DNA of 64,000 bases from Branchiostoma floridae. Lineage: Eukaryota; Chordata; Leptocardii; Amphioxiformes; Branchiostomatidae. Positions 20,721 to 32,162 of this stretch are shown piece after piece. The translations under genes were made by a program, and so were the position numbers. The stretch is taken from NCBI RefSeq assembly GCF_000003815.2, contig NC_049984.1:26468656-26532655 (forward strand), written 5' to 3'. Each line of letters begins with the position of its first letter. The first letter of the stretch is position 1. The notes under the pieces are model-generated. The model saw only the letters and a list, made by a program, of their open reading frames with translations. It was not told where the DNA came from and did not search any database.

Positions 20721-22164
20721 TGTTCTCTGGGTCATCTATTTATAATTTAGCGATACATTTTTCAAAATCCGTTCTCAGTTGTTATAAATCCTGGTGGCCA
20801 AAGTCAGATTCAAAGATCTGTAAACAAAGTGTAAACACTCGGGATTAAATTTGATGACAAATATGCAAACTTTATTACTTTGTGATGTCAACAATCGGAA
20901 AGTTTAACGGGAAAAGAAAAAAAGCATATATAACTTTGTCTGTTCCTTTGGTATGGATGTGACTTGGGGCTCGTTCTTCAAAAAGTTGGGTAGGATGGTC
21001 CAGTCTTTGTGTCGGTTTGAGTGCATTCTGTAGGACTGGGGAACAGATCTCCCATCAGGCCCTAGTTAGAGTAGGAAGGCTCGAGGCTCGGTGTGGTTGT
21101 GGTATCCACAAAGATATCCATCCATCCAGAAATATTCACAAAACTGCAATTTATTGCTGTTGTGTCTGTCACCTTTCCTATCTCCTCAAACATTTCCATT
21201 AAATGTTGGTAGTACTTTTTTTACAACTTTATTAACATTCACTACCAGTGTAGAGACAGTTCAATATAAAGTTTACAAACATAGTAATACCTAAAAAGTA
21301 AATATCATCAAGTTCTGTTCATGAGGTTACAAAGATTGTTGTCTATTTCTAATTATGTTATTTAGCCTGTTTCTAAAATACACAAAATTTGGTTGGACGT
21401 TTTTAACAAAACAGATATGATTGAATGATATGATTTGGAAATTGGGGTTGGGAAATGCCATGTCGCATGTCACAATGAGAAGTGTTTTCAGAGTTGAGAC
21501 ATATTTACTGGTAAGGTGCACATTTAACTTAAAGTAAAGACTTTAGAGTTAGAGCTGCAATCTCTTCTCTGTACTAGTGGGAAGTAATTTATAGTGATTA
21601 GCAGATAAATTCAACCTGTATTCCATTCTATCATCCCATTAATCATTTCCTTCCAAATGGCTAATTTTAGCTACTGCCAATGTATGACCTATAAGCTGTT
21701 TGCCTAAACACAGGCGTAGTTATCTTGACCCCAAAATTTCACCACACATCCAAGATGACGAACCTTCGAATTCCCGCAACTCTGCTAGGTTGACCGAGAA
21801 TTCAAGTTCTCAGCCTAGTATTTATCATAGCAGATCAACGTTTAAGTGATTTTACGATTGATTTTTACGCATACATACGTAAACCGCCGATCTTCTGCTG
21901 CTTTGGAGTAGGGATAGGGTTGTATACGCTGTACCGCCATGTTTACCGTTGCTGAGAATGCAAAATTAAAAGTAAAAGTAGAATTAGTAAAACTGAGAAA
22001 TCATCTTTTTTCGGACCTCATTTTAAGTAGTTTTATGTGGTATGATGTTTGCTAGGGCATTATATTCCGTCATAGAACTGTCGTAACTTTGGATTTTATT
22101 GCACGTGAAACTTGCGTAATGACAACGTTTTAAAAACTGGAAAATGCATAATCCAGTAGGTAAC
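20721..22164. other. Non-coding stretch, nothing recognised
   Basis: AT-rich. Only short open frames. Confidence 0.5.
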
Positions 22165-22500
22165 GTTAGAATCAGTCACAATTCTAGGAAACGGAAAGAC
22201 TGTTCACTCAAAACATATATGTCTTTGAAGTGCCATTACTTGCCATGACGTTTAGTTAAAGGATGCAATCGAAACATTTATTTTCTTGAAGTCTTTATTA
22301 GTCATGGCCGGCGTTACGTTAACCTATAGGATGGTCAGGACGTCCTTCTCCGACCGAGGTCGCTCTCGAACCCAGCTCTCAGCACCTCCACAGCTGTCTC
22401 CCTGCTCCTCACCTGCAGGTGCAGCTTACAAGGGACCACGGCTCCACCACCTTTGTTTGCAGCTTGGTACCATGGAGGGCAGGACTTCTGAGCTGTATAT
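22165..22500 (-). repeat. Dispersed repeat, copy 2 (pair with 15.4-15.8 kb)
   Basis: Homologous to 15440-15790 in the same orientation. The minus-strand peptide HGTKLQTKVVEPW and TAVEVLRAGFESD is shared. Upstream on the minus strand (22660-22520) a Gln/Glu/Lys-rich coiled-coil-like stretch is readable in a shifted frame (MAESFQRMDQRLQKMESDRK), which copy 1 lacks. Confidence 0.7.
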
Positions 22501-22699
22501 TTACAGTTCCTTCGGATTCTTCTCTTGGTTTCCATCCTCTCGCCTCTTTTCTTCTTTCCTGTCGCTCTCCATTTTTTGCAATCGTTGGTCCATTCGCTGG
22601 AAACTCTCTGCCATCTCTTTCGCGAACGGCCTGCTGCTGCTGCAGCTTGTTAAGGAATGCGTTCTGTTGATCACTGCTGATAATGTTAAATGAAATATG

Positions 22700-23510
22700 C
22701 ATATTTAGAAAATGCACTTACAAGTTCGATAATGCAAGAATGAATGGTTAATCTTTTTATCATCAGGCCATGTTGATTTGATTATATGGATGATATAGTT
22801 TAGTACTATATACATAGTAATGCATCACAGGAGATATCCAACAAACGTGTAATGATAAAATAAAGTGAACCTCTGACTATTTTCGCTGTCTCTTGACTTG
22901 GAATGGAAGAGCAAAAGTAAACTTAGGCTAGCGAAAGTTAGATGTAAGACAGGTCACTGATGTAAAATCGTGGCGATCAATTGCCGGCCATTTGCCTTTT
23001 TCAACAACTACAATTGATACTCCAAATCCATGTTGACCTGAAGGGTAGTTAAGTACTTGGGAGCAGATATCAACTCAACAGATACAATCTCTCTCTTCCA
23101 TTGGACACTACTGACTTGATGTATTTTTTTTTTCAACTGGAATATTTTCAACTGATTTGTTTCCACACTCCATCTAACTATGCATCAACTTTGATTGCAT
23201 TGTTTGTACTATTGTCGGCAATTCATGTCGGCAAGATCAGATAATTGTAACGGTTCACTATAAGCAAGCAACATTAAACATGAGTGTAAAATCTTATCTC
23301 ATGGTGATTCCTAGGTAAATTAGGCTTCGCTGCCCGTGGTGTCACTCTACTGGAAATATTGGCCATGATAAGAAAAGTATAACGGTGTACACAAGACATT
23401 GGGTCTGAATCAGTTGTTTAGACAGACCACATTAGAACCACACATTTTCTACTTTTCTCCGATTTCTTCCAAGCAAATTTTACGGCCTATCTGCGCATAG
23501 TTCACCTCTG
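22700..23510. other. Non-coding stretch
   Basis: No gene or repeat recognised. Weak coding sense continues a little past the stop at 23521 on the minus strand (see next entry). Confidence 0.4.
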
Positions 23511-23520
23511 TGTTATTGAG

Positions 23521-24278
23521 CTACTTGGACGCGATTTCCGCCCATCTTGTCTTGTCATTTCTTAATATGAGTGGCAACTCGAAGTCCCTTTTGGAGATCT
23601 TCTCTTTCAAGAGCAGGGTGTAGAAGTCTGTCTTGCAGCCATCTGTAAACAAGTACATATGTAAATATGGATCGGTAGACAAATTTACGGTGTATTAGTT
23701 TTATCATCTTCTCGAAATGTTTACATACTGTGTTATTTAAAAAAAATTCTGCCTGTGTTTCGAACCACGCCCCAAGCAAAATCACTATTCTGACTCTTTG
23801 AAAATATAAATTTACACCTACCTCGAGTTTTGGCAAATGTAAGAGTCATCACGGCGCTGGCGATGATATGCCCCTCCTTTACGACCCAAACTTCTTCGCT
23901 GGATGGGGAGATCGGGGAAAACAGGTGAGAATAAGAATGGGAGTCAGGTTCTGGCGACGATGAGAGAGATTGGGCAGATGGCGGGGAGGTGGATGGGGAA
24001 ATCAGAGAAAACAGGTCTGATTCTGGCGACGATGAGAGAGATCGGGCAGATGGCGGGGAGGTGGATGGGGAAATCGGGGAAAACAGATAAGAATAATAAT
24101 GGGAGTCAGGAGAAGAAGGCGAATAGATAGGTGTAGACGACTAGGACGCAGGTGAAGGCAGGGGGGAGTCAGAGTCGAAATCAGAGGTGAGGAGAGGTGA
24201 GGGCGGTCGGGAAACCGGTACGAAGTCAGCTGTAGAAGTAGTCGGAGAAAATGGCGGTTGTGTAGAGTCGGAAGACAT
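23521..24278 (-). pseudogene. Two-exon Ser/Pro-rich protein with one in-frame TAG
   Basis: Exon 1 runs from an ATG at 24278 to 23822 and ends at a strong donor (gag|gtaggt). Exon 2 runs from an acceptor (gtttacag|atgg) at 23642 to a TAG at 23521. The exon lengths (457 and 122) add to exactly 193 codons and the junction codon is intact. Exon 1 is Ser/Pro rich and contains two copies of LFSxISPSTSPPSA with SLSSSPE, from an 84-base DNA repeat. It then reads EEVWVVKEGHIIASAVMTL. Exon 2 reads FYTLLLKEKISKRDFELPLI and TRWAEIASK, which could be the start of a Myb/SANT-like domain. A TAG at 24143-24141 interrupts exon 1. Confidence 0.55.
23905..24100. repeat. 84-bp tandem repeat within exon 1
   Basis: gatgagagagatNgggcagatggcggggaggtggatgggg occurs at 23959 and 24019-24068, flanked by further partial matches (ggggaaaacag, gggagtcagg). 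It encodes the Ser/Pro repeats of the minus-strand protein. Confidence 0.75.
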
Positions 24279-25784
24279 GATCGAAAAATAACTGGTTAAG
24301 AATAAACGGTTAAGAATGAACGGCTCACCTGGTGACTAAACGCGCAAGGAGGGGGAAAACGCGTGAAAAAGTATGAAATTCGTAGTAAGATTTCGATTCA
24401 AGAAAGTTCAAAATTCGCAGCATTAGTATTAAAGTTAAAAGTAGAATTTCGATGGTGTCGCAGGCAGTTGTCCCACGGATGTTTTCAAAGAAACGTAACA
24501 ACGGATAGTTATTTATTGTCAAAATCAGAATATTTGAAACGAATTGTCATAAGGCTGACAGGCGACCGTACGACAACAATAGGGCAGGGAGGGATACGGG
24601 AAGACAGAAGTTTGAGAAGAAGAATTTTCATCATCGCGCTTAAGCCAACGAAAAGAAAACGTGGTTCTCTCACAACCAGTGGGTAAGGACAATGCCGGGA
24701 ACGGCAAGAGGTCCGCCCAGCAACGACAAAAAAAAAAAAAAAAATAGCGTGTGGAGGAACGTGGGGGTCGAAAGTAAATGGAACAGCCGATGAAGTTGTT
24801 TACTGGGAAGGGGCCGAAATGTGCTAGAAATGACGCCCTAGGGACGCGGTGGTATGTGCGGTAGGACAGTGGTTAGGATTTGGCTTACTCTATTTCTCTC
24901 AACTCTCACCATAAACCATGGGCAATAGGCCTCGGAATTGTTGTTGTTTTGCAACAAAGAGGAAATACAGTACAGTGGTGCCAAAATCAACGAAACTGGC
25001 ACTCGATCCAATTCAAAGGCACCGATCCACCAGATAATGGCACCCCGCTGCGCTCATAAACGGCCCCCGTCAGCCCTTCCGGTCATCCTTAGAGCAGAGC
25101 TAACCCTCCTTACTGGAAAAATCACTGGGTAGGAAACGGACGTCCCAGATGTGCGTTACCAGTTGCCATGTTTTCAACCGGACTTATGGTACAGCGGGGC
25201 TGTTTCAGCGTATAGTCAGGTATTTTGAAACTATGTGACAACTATGAGAGTTTCTACATGCTAACAAAATCCACGCTGCACTGCAAGTACAGTTTGATCG
25301 GGGGGAACAGAACCATTTTCATTGTTTCTGTAGGGGTTTGCGAGGCCGATCCTGAAGTAAAGTCTGACTGTATACGGAAAACGGAATAATTTCTCGTGCA
25401 ACACATGCAAGCCGAAGGGAATGGCAAAATACCATGCGTATGTACATTTTGTATCGTTCTACGAGAACAGTGTTTTTGATGAATATACAACTGCTTTTTG
25501 GCTAGTGTATAGCAAGCATTTTGGTAAAGAAACCGCCGATACGCGTTTTGTATGATGCGTTGTTTATTTTTGGGTGCTGTGTGTGCTGGTAACGCAGAGC
25601 CCCGGAAATCGGACAAATTTCGACAACACAAAATGCCGTATATTTTTCTTTTGAAAAAGGGTATTATGCCCGCCATGTACTTCAGATTAAATGTGAATGT
25701 TCCACCGATGATAAATCTTTTCAATAAAGCCCTCTACATGACGAAAATTCGCAGAAAATGACGATGTTTGAAAGGCCTTTCCTA
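24279..25784. other. Non-coding stretch
   Basis: It contains a poly-A run at about 24727-24745. Open frames up to 156 codons on the minus strand (25724-25254) show no family, no repeats and mixed composition. Confidence 0.4.
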
Positions 25785-25915
25785 CCTATCGCTCGCTCCG
25801 CTAGCTGGTCGCCTTCGGCGACCTTCTAGTGCTGGTCGCCTTCGGCGACCTTCGGGTGCCTTCGCTCGGAACTCGCCGACGTTCGGCACCCGCTCGGGTT
25901 ATCCCGAGTACATGT
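25785..25915. repeat. Cluster of perfect hairpins
   Basis: ggtcgccttcggcgacc, a perfect 7-bp stem with TTC loop, occurs at about 25807-25823 and 25833-25849. It is followed by gggtgcc...ggcaccc (25855-25891) enclosing further short palindromes, and by ctcgggttatcccgag (25893-25908). The density of GC-rich stems differs from the AT-rich flanks. Confidence 0.85.
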
Positions 25916-25984
25916 ACTTCCTTTAGAGCTAGCCACACTCGTAACATCATCCAGGCAGTATAAAAGCATGGGGGATCCGACAAC

Positions 25985-26210
25985 AATTCCTTGGCCTACC
26001 GCCTATGCATAAACCAAGGCTCAAACAAGATGAGGTGTCAAGTTTACATTCCTTTTATTCGGACTCTGTACGGCTCACAACATTGTTCAAAGATCAAGGG
26101 ACAGATACAAGGCATACACTGAGATATCAATGCATCAAATACAACGCCATTCGCATGTCAAACCTAACTTACACTATCAGGGACCCTCCCAAAATAGAGG
26201 CGAATTTGGA
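25985..26210. repeat. Dispersed repeat, copy 1 (pair with 51.3-51.6 kb)
   Basis: Shared phrases in the same order with 51340-51530: taaaccaaggc, cattccttttattc, a gtacgg-caca segment, catcaatg, and agggacccNcccaaaa. Similarity is moderate, with indels. It could be a terminal repeat of an LTR-type element, but no TG..CA ends were fixed. Confidence 0.5.
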
Positions 26211-26534
26211 ACACAACAGCGCTCGTCATAATATAGGAACCATCAAATCTTACCGGGAAATCAGTTGCTTGGATGCTGTAGGAAAATCTGTCCGAGGCGG
26301 ACGGACCGCGAAACATTTAGGTTACTTTGAAAACTAAGGATGAGCCAAGGTGTCGCCGTCGAGGGAACGCGGTCGGGCCGCCCGCCCGAAGCGAAGCCCG
26401 GAGCCGAAGCAGTCGGCATGACAAATTAAGGAGGCAACATGTGCCTCTTCTCATGTGTCTACAGTAACTGTACCTCCCACAGCTGTCAGCTCTGTACAGG
26501 CCTTTTCTGGTGGGTTTGACATCTGTATGTCCTG

Positions 26535-26773
26535 ACAAATGAACCATATAATTTGGGAAACATGGGTTACACAAGGGGTACACACGTTCTAAACACAGTC
26601 ATGTTTTTTCTACAGTCATGAAAATGGTATTTTACGCAAGGTCATTTTTTTTAACAAATGAACCATATTATTGGGAAAACATGAATTACACAAGGGGTAC
26701 ACAAGTTCTAAGCACAGTCATTTCTACAGCCATGGACAGGGCACTAGTATTTTATGCAAGGGCATTTTTGTAA
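26535..26773. repeat. 119-bp tandem duplication
   Basis: acaaatgaaccatat at 26535 and 26654 starts two matching units that share cacaaggggtacaca, gttctaaNcacagtcat and attttaNgcaaggNcattttt. Confidence 0.85.
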
Positions 26774-27294
26774 CTTTTCAGTAATTGGTGATAATTCTAG
26801 ACTAGACACTAGGCTGATGAGGAGAGGGATCTATGTCCCATAGGGGGTGACCCAGACACAACAGGTCGTGTAAGTTGTTTGGAGTCAGGAGCAATGACTT
26901 GCTTGGAATACAAACAGTACTATGTACAGTTACCCAAATGTCCTATGTTGCCTACTACATGAAGGCACATAATCATTTATCATTTGATACTATTATGGAT
27001 TACTGGCTATTGCCATTGAAAAACATCTTCAGTTTTTCTTAAAGGCGCAAGTCCTCACTTTGTGTGAGGGGGGGGGGGGGGAGGGTAGACCCCTTCTTTG
27101 TCCAAGACAACATTGATGTCGAGGACAAATTTGGGCTTCACCTTCTCTGGCTTCCCATAGTTCACTAGTTTGTTAAGTTTGGACTTGAAAATGTTTGGAC
27201 CTGAAATGACAAAACTTTTGTTGTCACCAAGACAATGAAAGCCAAAAAAAAAAGCATTGGGTTCTTTGCGCTTGAATTGCGTGTATTATTGAAC
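26774..27294. other. Non-coding stretch
   Basis: A run of 14 G lies at about 27068-27081. No gene recognised. Confidence 0.4.
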
Positions 27295-27385
27295 TACAGT
27301 CAAACCTGCCCAAGACGACTACCCGGGGGACCGGGCAAAAGAAAATAGGGCCGCGCGATATGAGGTCACAATAACTCCCAACAAC
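27295..27385. mobile_element. pogo/Tigger-like terminal sequence fragment
   Basis: acagtcaaacctgcccaagacgac...acccgggggaccgggcaaaa resembles the ends of pogo/Tigger-type and related elements, which start CAGT(C)AAACCTG and continue with CACCC-GGGGA-CG-GCAAAA. The match is from memory of that family. The other end was not found. Confidence 0.45.
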
Positions 27386-28255
27386 CCCTACTTGTAAGAA
27401 TATAAGGGACACTTATGGTTTTCATCTTTTTTTTTGCAGGAGGAGCACCCTTTGGGTTGTTTACTAAAACAGGAATAATATTTTTAATGTTGCTAAACAG
27501 TTCCTAAACGGGAGTAGATCAAAGTATGTACCCTCCAAAAATCATACGTTTCTAATGCTGGGAATAGGTCCTCGGTTTGCTTTTTTGTCAAAAAAATATG
27601 CATTATATTATATTAGAATTTATAATAAATGTATAATACTTAACATCATAACATTATACTTTTTACAACCATAATGCTCTGTTTTACCTCTCTGCCGAGT
27701 TTGAACCGTTTTTTACCATCTATGGCTTACTTAGTTATGGCAGTTTTTAGACAAGGTCTTGAAGACACTGTACAGACTCATATTTTGGTCAATATTTTCA
27801 CCAAACATTGACCAATTTTCAAAATTCTTTTTGTGACATGTTTCTTGTTGTGTAAGGTGTTGGGAAATGAATATCTAACATAGATATATATATAGGTTGT
27901 GTACCTTTTGCTATCAATTGATAACATGTCAAGAAAAAAAATGGTTACACATGATAGTGAAATAGGCGTAACTTTTGTTTTCTTATGATGTACTTGTAAT
28001 GTCCGCCTAGTTAAGAAAGTATTATTGTTGTTTTCTGCTAATGTTAACCGTTGCAGGTAGAATTACGCAGGTCATGAGGGTATTTTTTGAAGTAGGTTTG
28101 TCTGTAAAGCTGTTTTGGATTGATGGTACTATAGAAGACGCAAGTTCAATAACTGTTATAGCACAAGAAATTGTATGTGGTACATTGTGAAGGTCGTTGT
28201 TATTTAGCACGCTTTGTGAGAATACACTTATTTATTTATTTATTTATTTATTTCA
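27386..28255. other. AT-rich non-coding stretch
   Basis: No gene. It ends in a (TTTA)n microsatellite at 28229-28254 that abuts the assembly gap. Confidence 0.5.
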
Positions 28256-28355
28256 NNNNNNNNNNNNNNNNNNNNNNNNNNNNNNNNNNNNNNNNNNNNN
28301 NNNNNNNNNNNNNNNNNNNNNNNNNNNNNNNNNNNNNNNNNNNNNNNNNNNNNNN
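28256..28355. other. Assembly gap (100 N)
   Basis: Run of exactly 100 N, the usual code for a gap of unknown size. Confidence 0.99.
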
Positions 28356-28615
28356 GATTTATAACTTTTCTTCTCTGCCAGTGCTGGCCAACTCACTCGC
28401 TTTAATCAAGGAAATTTTTTTTTTGCAAATACATGCACATTGCACATACAAGCAACACATATACATAATTATTATTATAATAATGACAAATACAATCATT
28501 ATAATATAAATGACATTGTGATAATTTTGTCTAGCATCTTTAAATGTGCGTTGTTTACAACAGAGTGGGGCATAGATATTACCATTAGGCCTTTTATCAT
28601 TAAAGCTCGCCATTA

Positions 28616-28796
28616 TCCGCGGGGTAACCTATATCCGTTGCTTTTAAAACATTGTATTTTAGGGTATCATATCTACGATCGCTGGTTTCAAATTGCAATA
28701 TTTTGATGATATTGCAATTTGAAACCACAGTCCGTAAACTCGATCCTCCTCAACATCCCGTCTTCTTAAACAACGGATATAGATTACCCCCGAATA
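28616..28796. mobile_element. Foldback element, ~180 bp
   Basis: Outer arms 28621-28640 (ggggtaacctatatccgttg) and 28771-28790 are inverted copies with one mismatch. Inner arms 28684-28701 (ggtttcaaattgcaatat) and 28709-28726 are perfect 18-bp inverted copies around a 7-base loop. The middle of the arms has diverged. The layout is that of a short hairpin transposon. Confidence 0.85.
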
Positions 28797-29056
28797 AAGG
28801 TGAACTAGCGATATGTATCAAGATGGGAAATATCTACAAAACCTACAATCCAAGATTTATGCTTGATTTCATCATAGGTCCATTATAGGAGGTGATGGGG
28901 TTCCCATTTGCGCATGGTTACAATGGCTATAATTCCAGGAAATGGCTATTCCGGGAAATGGATCTAATACCATTAAGATGGTATGGTTAAGGAAATGTGT
29001 TTCTGTGGGTATTATTCGTTTCTCATAGCTGGGTGTTTCCTTTCTCCAGCTCCAAG

Positions 29057-29142
29057 CACCAGTTGTTGTTGTTGTTGTTGTCGTTGTTGTTGTTGCTACT
29101 AGTGGTGCTGTTGCTGTTGTTGTGCTGTTGTTGTTTTTGTCC
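29057..29142. repeat. (TTG)n trinucleotide microsatellite
   Basis: Mostly gtt repeats with interruptions (gtc, gct, gtg) over about 85 bases. Confidence 0.9.
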
Positions 29143-29328
29143 ATAAGGCCTATGTATAGCTTTATAGAACTGTAGTTATGTATTAGAGGGTGCCATGCTT
29201 TGTACCTTGTACAATTGTTGCGCAATAAAGCTATTACATAACACTTGTAATGCCTTCCCCCTTAGCTCGAGGCACCCCTTCCCCCATTTACACCCCTTCC
29301 GAAAGTCTAGTGCAACCCCAACTAAGAT

Positions 29329-29424
29329 GTCCTTACCAGGATTTGAACTAGGGTCTCCTAGTTACCAACTGATTGGGACTGGAAGCTCAACTGTGAGACT
29401 GCCACCAGTTGAGCCACAAGGACA
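29329..29424 (-). repeat. tRNA-derived SINE head
   Basis: On the minus strand it starts tgtcctt and ends aaggaca, a perfect 7-bp acceptor-stem pair. tggctcaactgg matches a pol III A box (TRGCNNAGYNGG), and gttcaaatcc matches a B box. The T-stem is imperfect and the length of 96 is long for a tRNA, so this is a SINE head rather than a working tRNA. The SINE body probably continues on the minus strand to about 29255. Confidence 0.75.
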
Positions 29425-29965
29425 TCCACTGAATGAGTAGTGTCACATATAGGCCTTCTAGTTCTACAATACAATAAGTTGAAAGAAAACGGTAGATATC
29501 TTGGCGTATACAGTTATCTGCGCACATGCAGTGTGCATGTGATGTTGCTTCCATGCCCATATCTTTTTTAACCGTACAACGGCCTAACCTTGGCATTGGC
29601 ATGAGAAAGGACGCTTAGACTTGGCGCTAAATGGAGAAATGCACTTATCTATAATTGAGTAATGTGAAATGCATGATAACAGGGCGTAAAAGGGCATTCT
29701 GGTCTTTTTGCCGGTTTCAGGTTGGGAAATTGCAAATGATTTCTTAGATCTGACAGTAGTTGACATGGACTTTTGACAATGATGAATTCATCTGACGTTG
29801 CCTTTTCTTGTAATCTTTACATTTCTCAGGCAACTTAACAACACAAAGTGATGCTGCAAGAAAGATGACTGTCACGGTATATTTAAAAATAGCATATATC
29901 ATAGTGAATGTGATTTGATAGGCGTACGTGCCAAGTTTCCCGTTTTCTTTTAACATACTGAAGAA
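29425..29965. repeat. ~540-bp duplicated segment, copy 1
   Basis: It matches 34655-35225 in the same orientation: gaaagaaaacggtaga, ccttggcattg, cttatctataattgagtaa, gtgaaatgcat, acagggcgtaaaag, cttagatctgacagtagNtgac, cttttgacaatgatgaat and cgtgccaag...gaagaaagtttgt all recur in order. Both copies begin with the SINE phrase gagccacaaggacat, and both are followed by a SINE-like sequence. Confidence 0.85.
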
Positions 29966-30164
29966 AGTTTGTCTGTACTTAAAGCAAAAGGTGCTTCAAC
30001 CGGCCAAGTTGCCAAGCGGGTAGTATTTGCCTTGCGTTTTTTTTTTATTTCAACTTCCTCATCATACATGTATGTAAAAATGAGTTGGTAAAAAGTAACA
30101 GGCATAAGTCCTTTTCCTCGCTTCTGTCTAAAATAAAATGAAACTAGAGTTCCACGAACACATA

Positions 30165-31484
30165 CCTTTGCCAAATAAACCAGGTTTGTTATGCAGAATG
30201 ACGTCTGTAGACAAATGCGATACTCATTTCATTTTCTTTATAATTATATGCTTGGAGTTGGTTTATAAAATTTTGGCATTGATTATGCAAATTAGATCCC
30301 AAGTTACAATCAATTGATATCAAATTGTAGCAAGCATTACTTAAGCTATTAGCATACCAAAAATCATGATGATCCTTTGATCCATTCTTGACTTATTCTC
30401 TTTCAAAGTCTTTAAATACACCTCTTACTCTCTTCCCTCTTTCTCGGTTACATATGTGACAACTTTCATTGATGAAAGTACTATAATGGAATACAGTGGA
30501 TTTATGAACATTTCCTAATCAATTATGCAAATTAGCTGTAAATTTGCATTATAAGTATAACATTATATAAGTCTTCACTTAGGCTATCTACATGCCAAAA
30601 ATCATGACGATCCGTCAACACGTTCATATTTTCTCATTAATTATGCAAATGAGATCATGATTTGCATGGTAAATATGAATTGACATTTCTCTCTTTCTCA
30701 GCTACATATGTGACAAGTTTTAAAGTCCTATCATGGAATGTAGTGAATTTATAAATATCCTCATTAATTATGTAAATTAGCTGTTGATTAGCATGATTGG
30801 TATCTCATTATGTAGGTCTTCACTTACGCTACCTACATACCAAAAAGCATGATGATCCGCCAAAATGTTCATATTTTCTCATTAATTATGCAAATGAGGC
30901 CATCATTTGCATAATTGATATCTATCAACATTTCTCTCATTCCCAGCTACATATGTGACAAGTTTGAAAGTCCTATCATGGAATGCAGTGGTTTTATAAA
31001 TTTTCCTAATTAATTATGCAAATTAGCTGTTGATTTGCATAATTAGTTTACCATTATGTAAGTCATCACTCATTCTATGTACATACCAAAAATCATGACG
31101 ATTCGTCAACACGTTGTAGAGTTATTCTCGTCCAAAGTTGGAAAGGAAACCGGCGCCTGCAGTTCCAAAAAAAGCTGCTAGGGGGCCCAAACTCCCAGCA
31201 CTTACTCTCTGCCTTGAGGGCTATCTACCACTTGAAAATCATGATCACAGCATGTCCAGAAGCAGGAGATATAAAAAATTGAGGTTATGCTGCAGTATCC
31301 TTAGCAAGCCGCTAGGGGGCCCATTATCGAATTTGACCTTCGTATTCCCGACCCCTACCCACATACCAAATATAATCGGGATACATCAAAGGCTTCTTGA
31401 GTTATGCTGTTAACACACACACACACAGACACACACACACAGACTCACAAGCCTAAAACATAACCTTAGCCATTCTGGCAAAGG
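30165..31484. mobile_element. TA-flanked element with octamer-rich ~245-bp repeats
   Basis: The ends cctttgccaa (30165) and ttggcaaagg-type (tctggcaaagg, ending 31484) are inverted and flanked by TA on both sides. The imperfect inverted ends extend about 25 bases. Inside, a ~245-bp unit recurs (caaaaatcatgatgatcc-type phrase at 30356, 30593, 30838 and 31083). The octamer ATGCAAAT or its complement occurs at least eight times. The right end carries a (CA)n run at 31411-31441. No transposase is present, so this is non-autonomous. TA flanks suggest the Tc1/mariner group, as an inference. Confidence 0.65.
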
Positions 31485-31818
31485 TAATTACATAGATAAA
31501 TCAACGTCGATGATATATATAAATACAAAATGATGTCACAAGGATGGTGTCTATGGAAGTATTACGACGCTGTTGGAGACTGATATGGACCAGTAGTGTG
31601 TTCCACATGAGAATGATTCTTTGAATGTAAGTGTTCTTTGTTCGTTGTTCTAAGTGTTCTTTGTTCGTTGGAAGTGGTGAACTTATTCATTTGCAGCTGA
31701 GCGGGAACTTAAAGGTACATGTGGGTACTTGATGAAATGGTCGATGTCAATATCATATAAGCCTAAGAATTGTCAAAAAGAACGGATAAGTCTAATGTTT
31801 TTCTACGGTATAAAAGTC

Positions 31819-32097
31819 AAACCCTTCCCGCGCCTGATGGCGCATAGGGCGGCGCCCATCTCTATTTCCTTAGCCCTGGTCCACACACCGCAATCACTAC
31901 AGCAGGGGGCTAGTCCACTGGTAGTGGTGTGTGTTCAACTTCCATACTCTTTCCCGAATGCTGAGTGCTAAGCAGAGAAAGCAGCATGTACATATGTACC
32001 GTTTTTAAAGTCTTTGGTATGACTCGGCTGGGAATCAAAATCACGACCTACCGAATGCAAGGCAAACACTCTACCCACTAGGCCATTGCACCGGCAC
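31819..32097 (-). repeat. tRNA-derived SINE, family 2, copy 1
   Basis: On the minus strand it starts gccggtgcaatggcctagtg, with A box tggcctagtggg and a B-box-like gattttgattccc near 32030. The body (gtcataccaaagac, gtacatgctgctttctc, aagagtatggaagttgaaca, ctagccccctgctgtagtgat) recurs at 33.5 and 35.3 kb. Confidence 0.8.
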
Positions 32098-32162
32098 AGC
32101 TCCGGTATGCCAAAGGTAAAAGGGAACAAGTCATTCATCTCTCCCTGTAATCAACTGACTGA

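Noticed and set aside
25254..25724. 156-codon minus-strand ORF
   Set aside because: No repeats, domain, splice sites or start context; composition like translated non-coding DNA.
29329..29424. Functional tRNA gene
   Set aside because: The acceptor stem pairs, but the T-stem is imperfect, the length is 96 and a SINE body follows.
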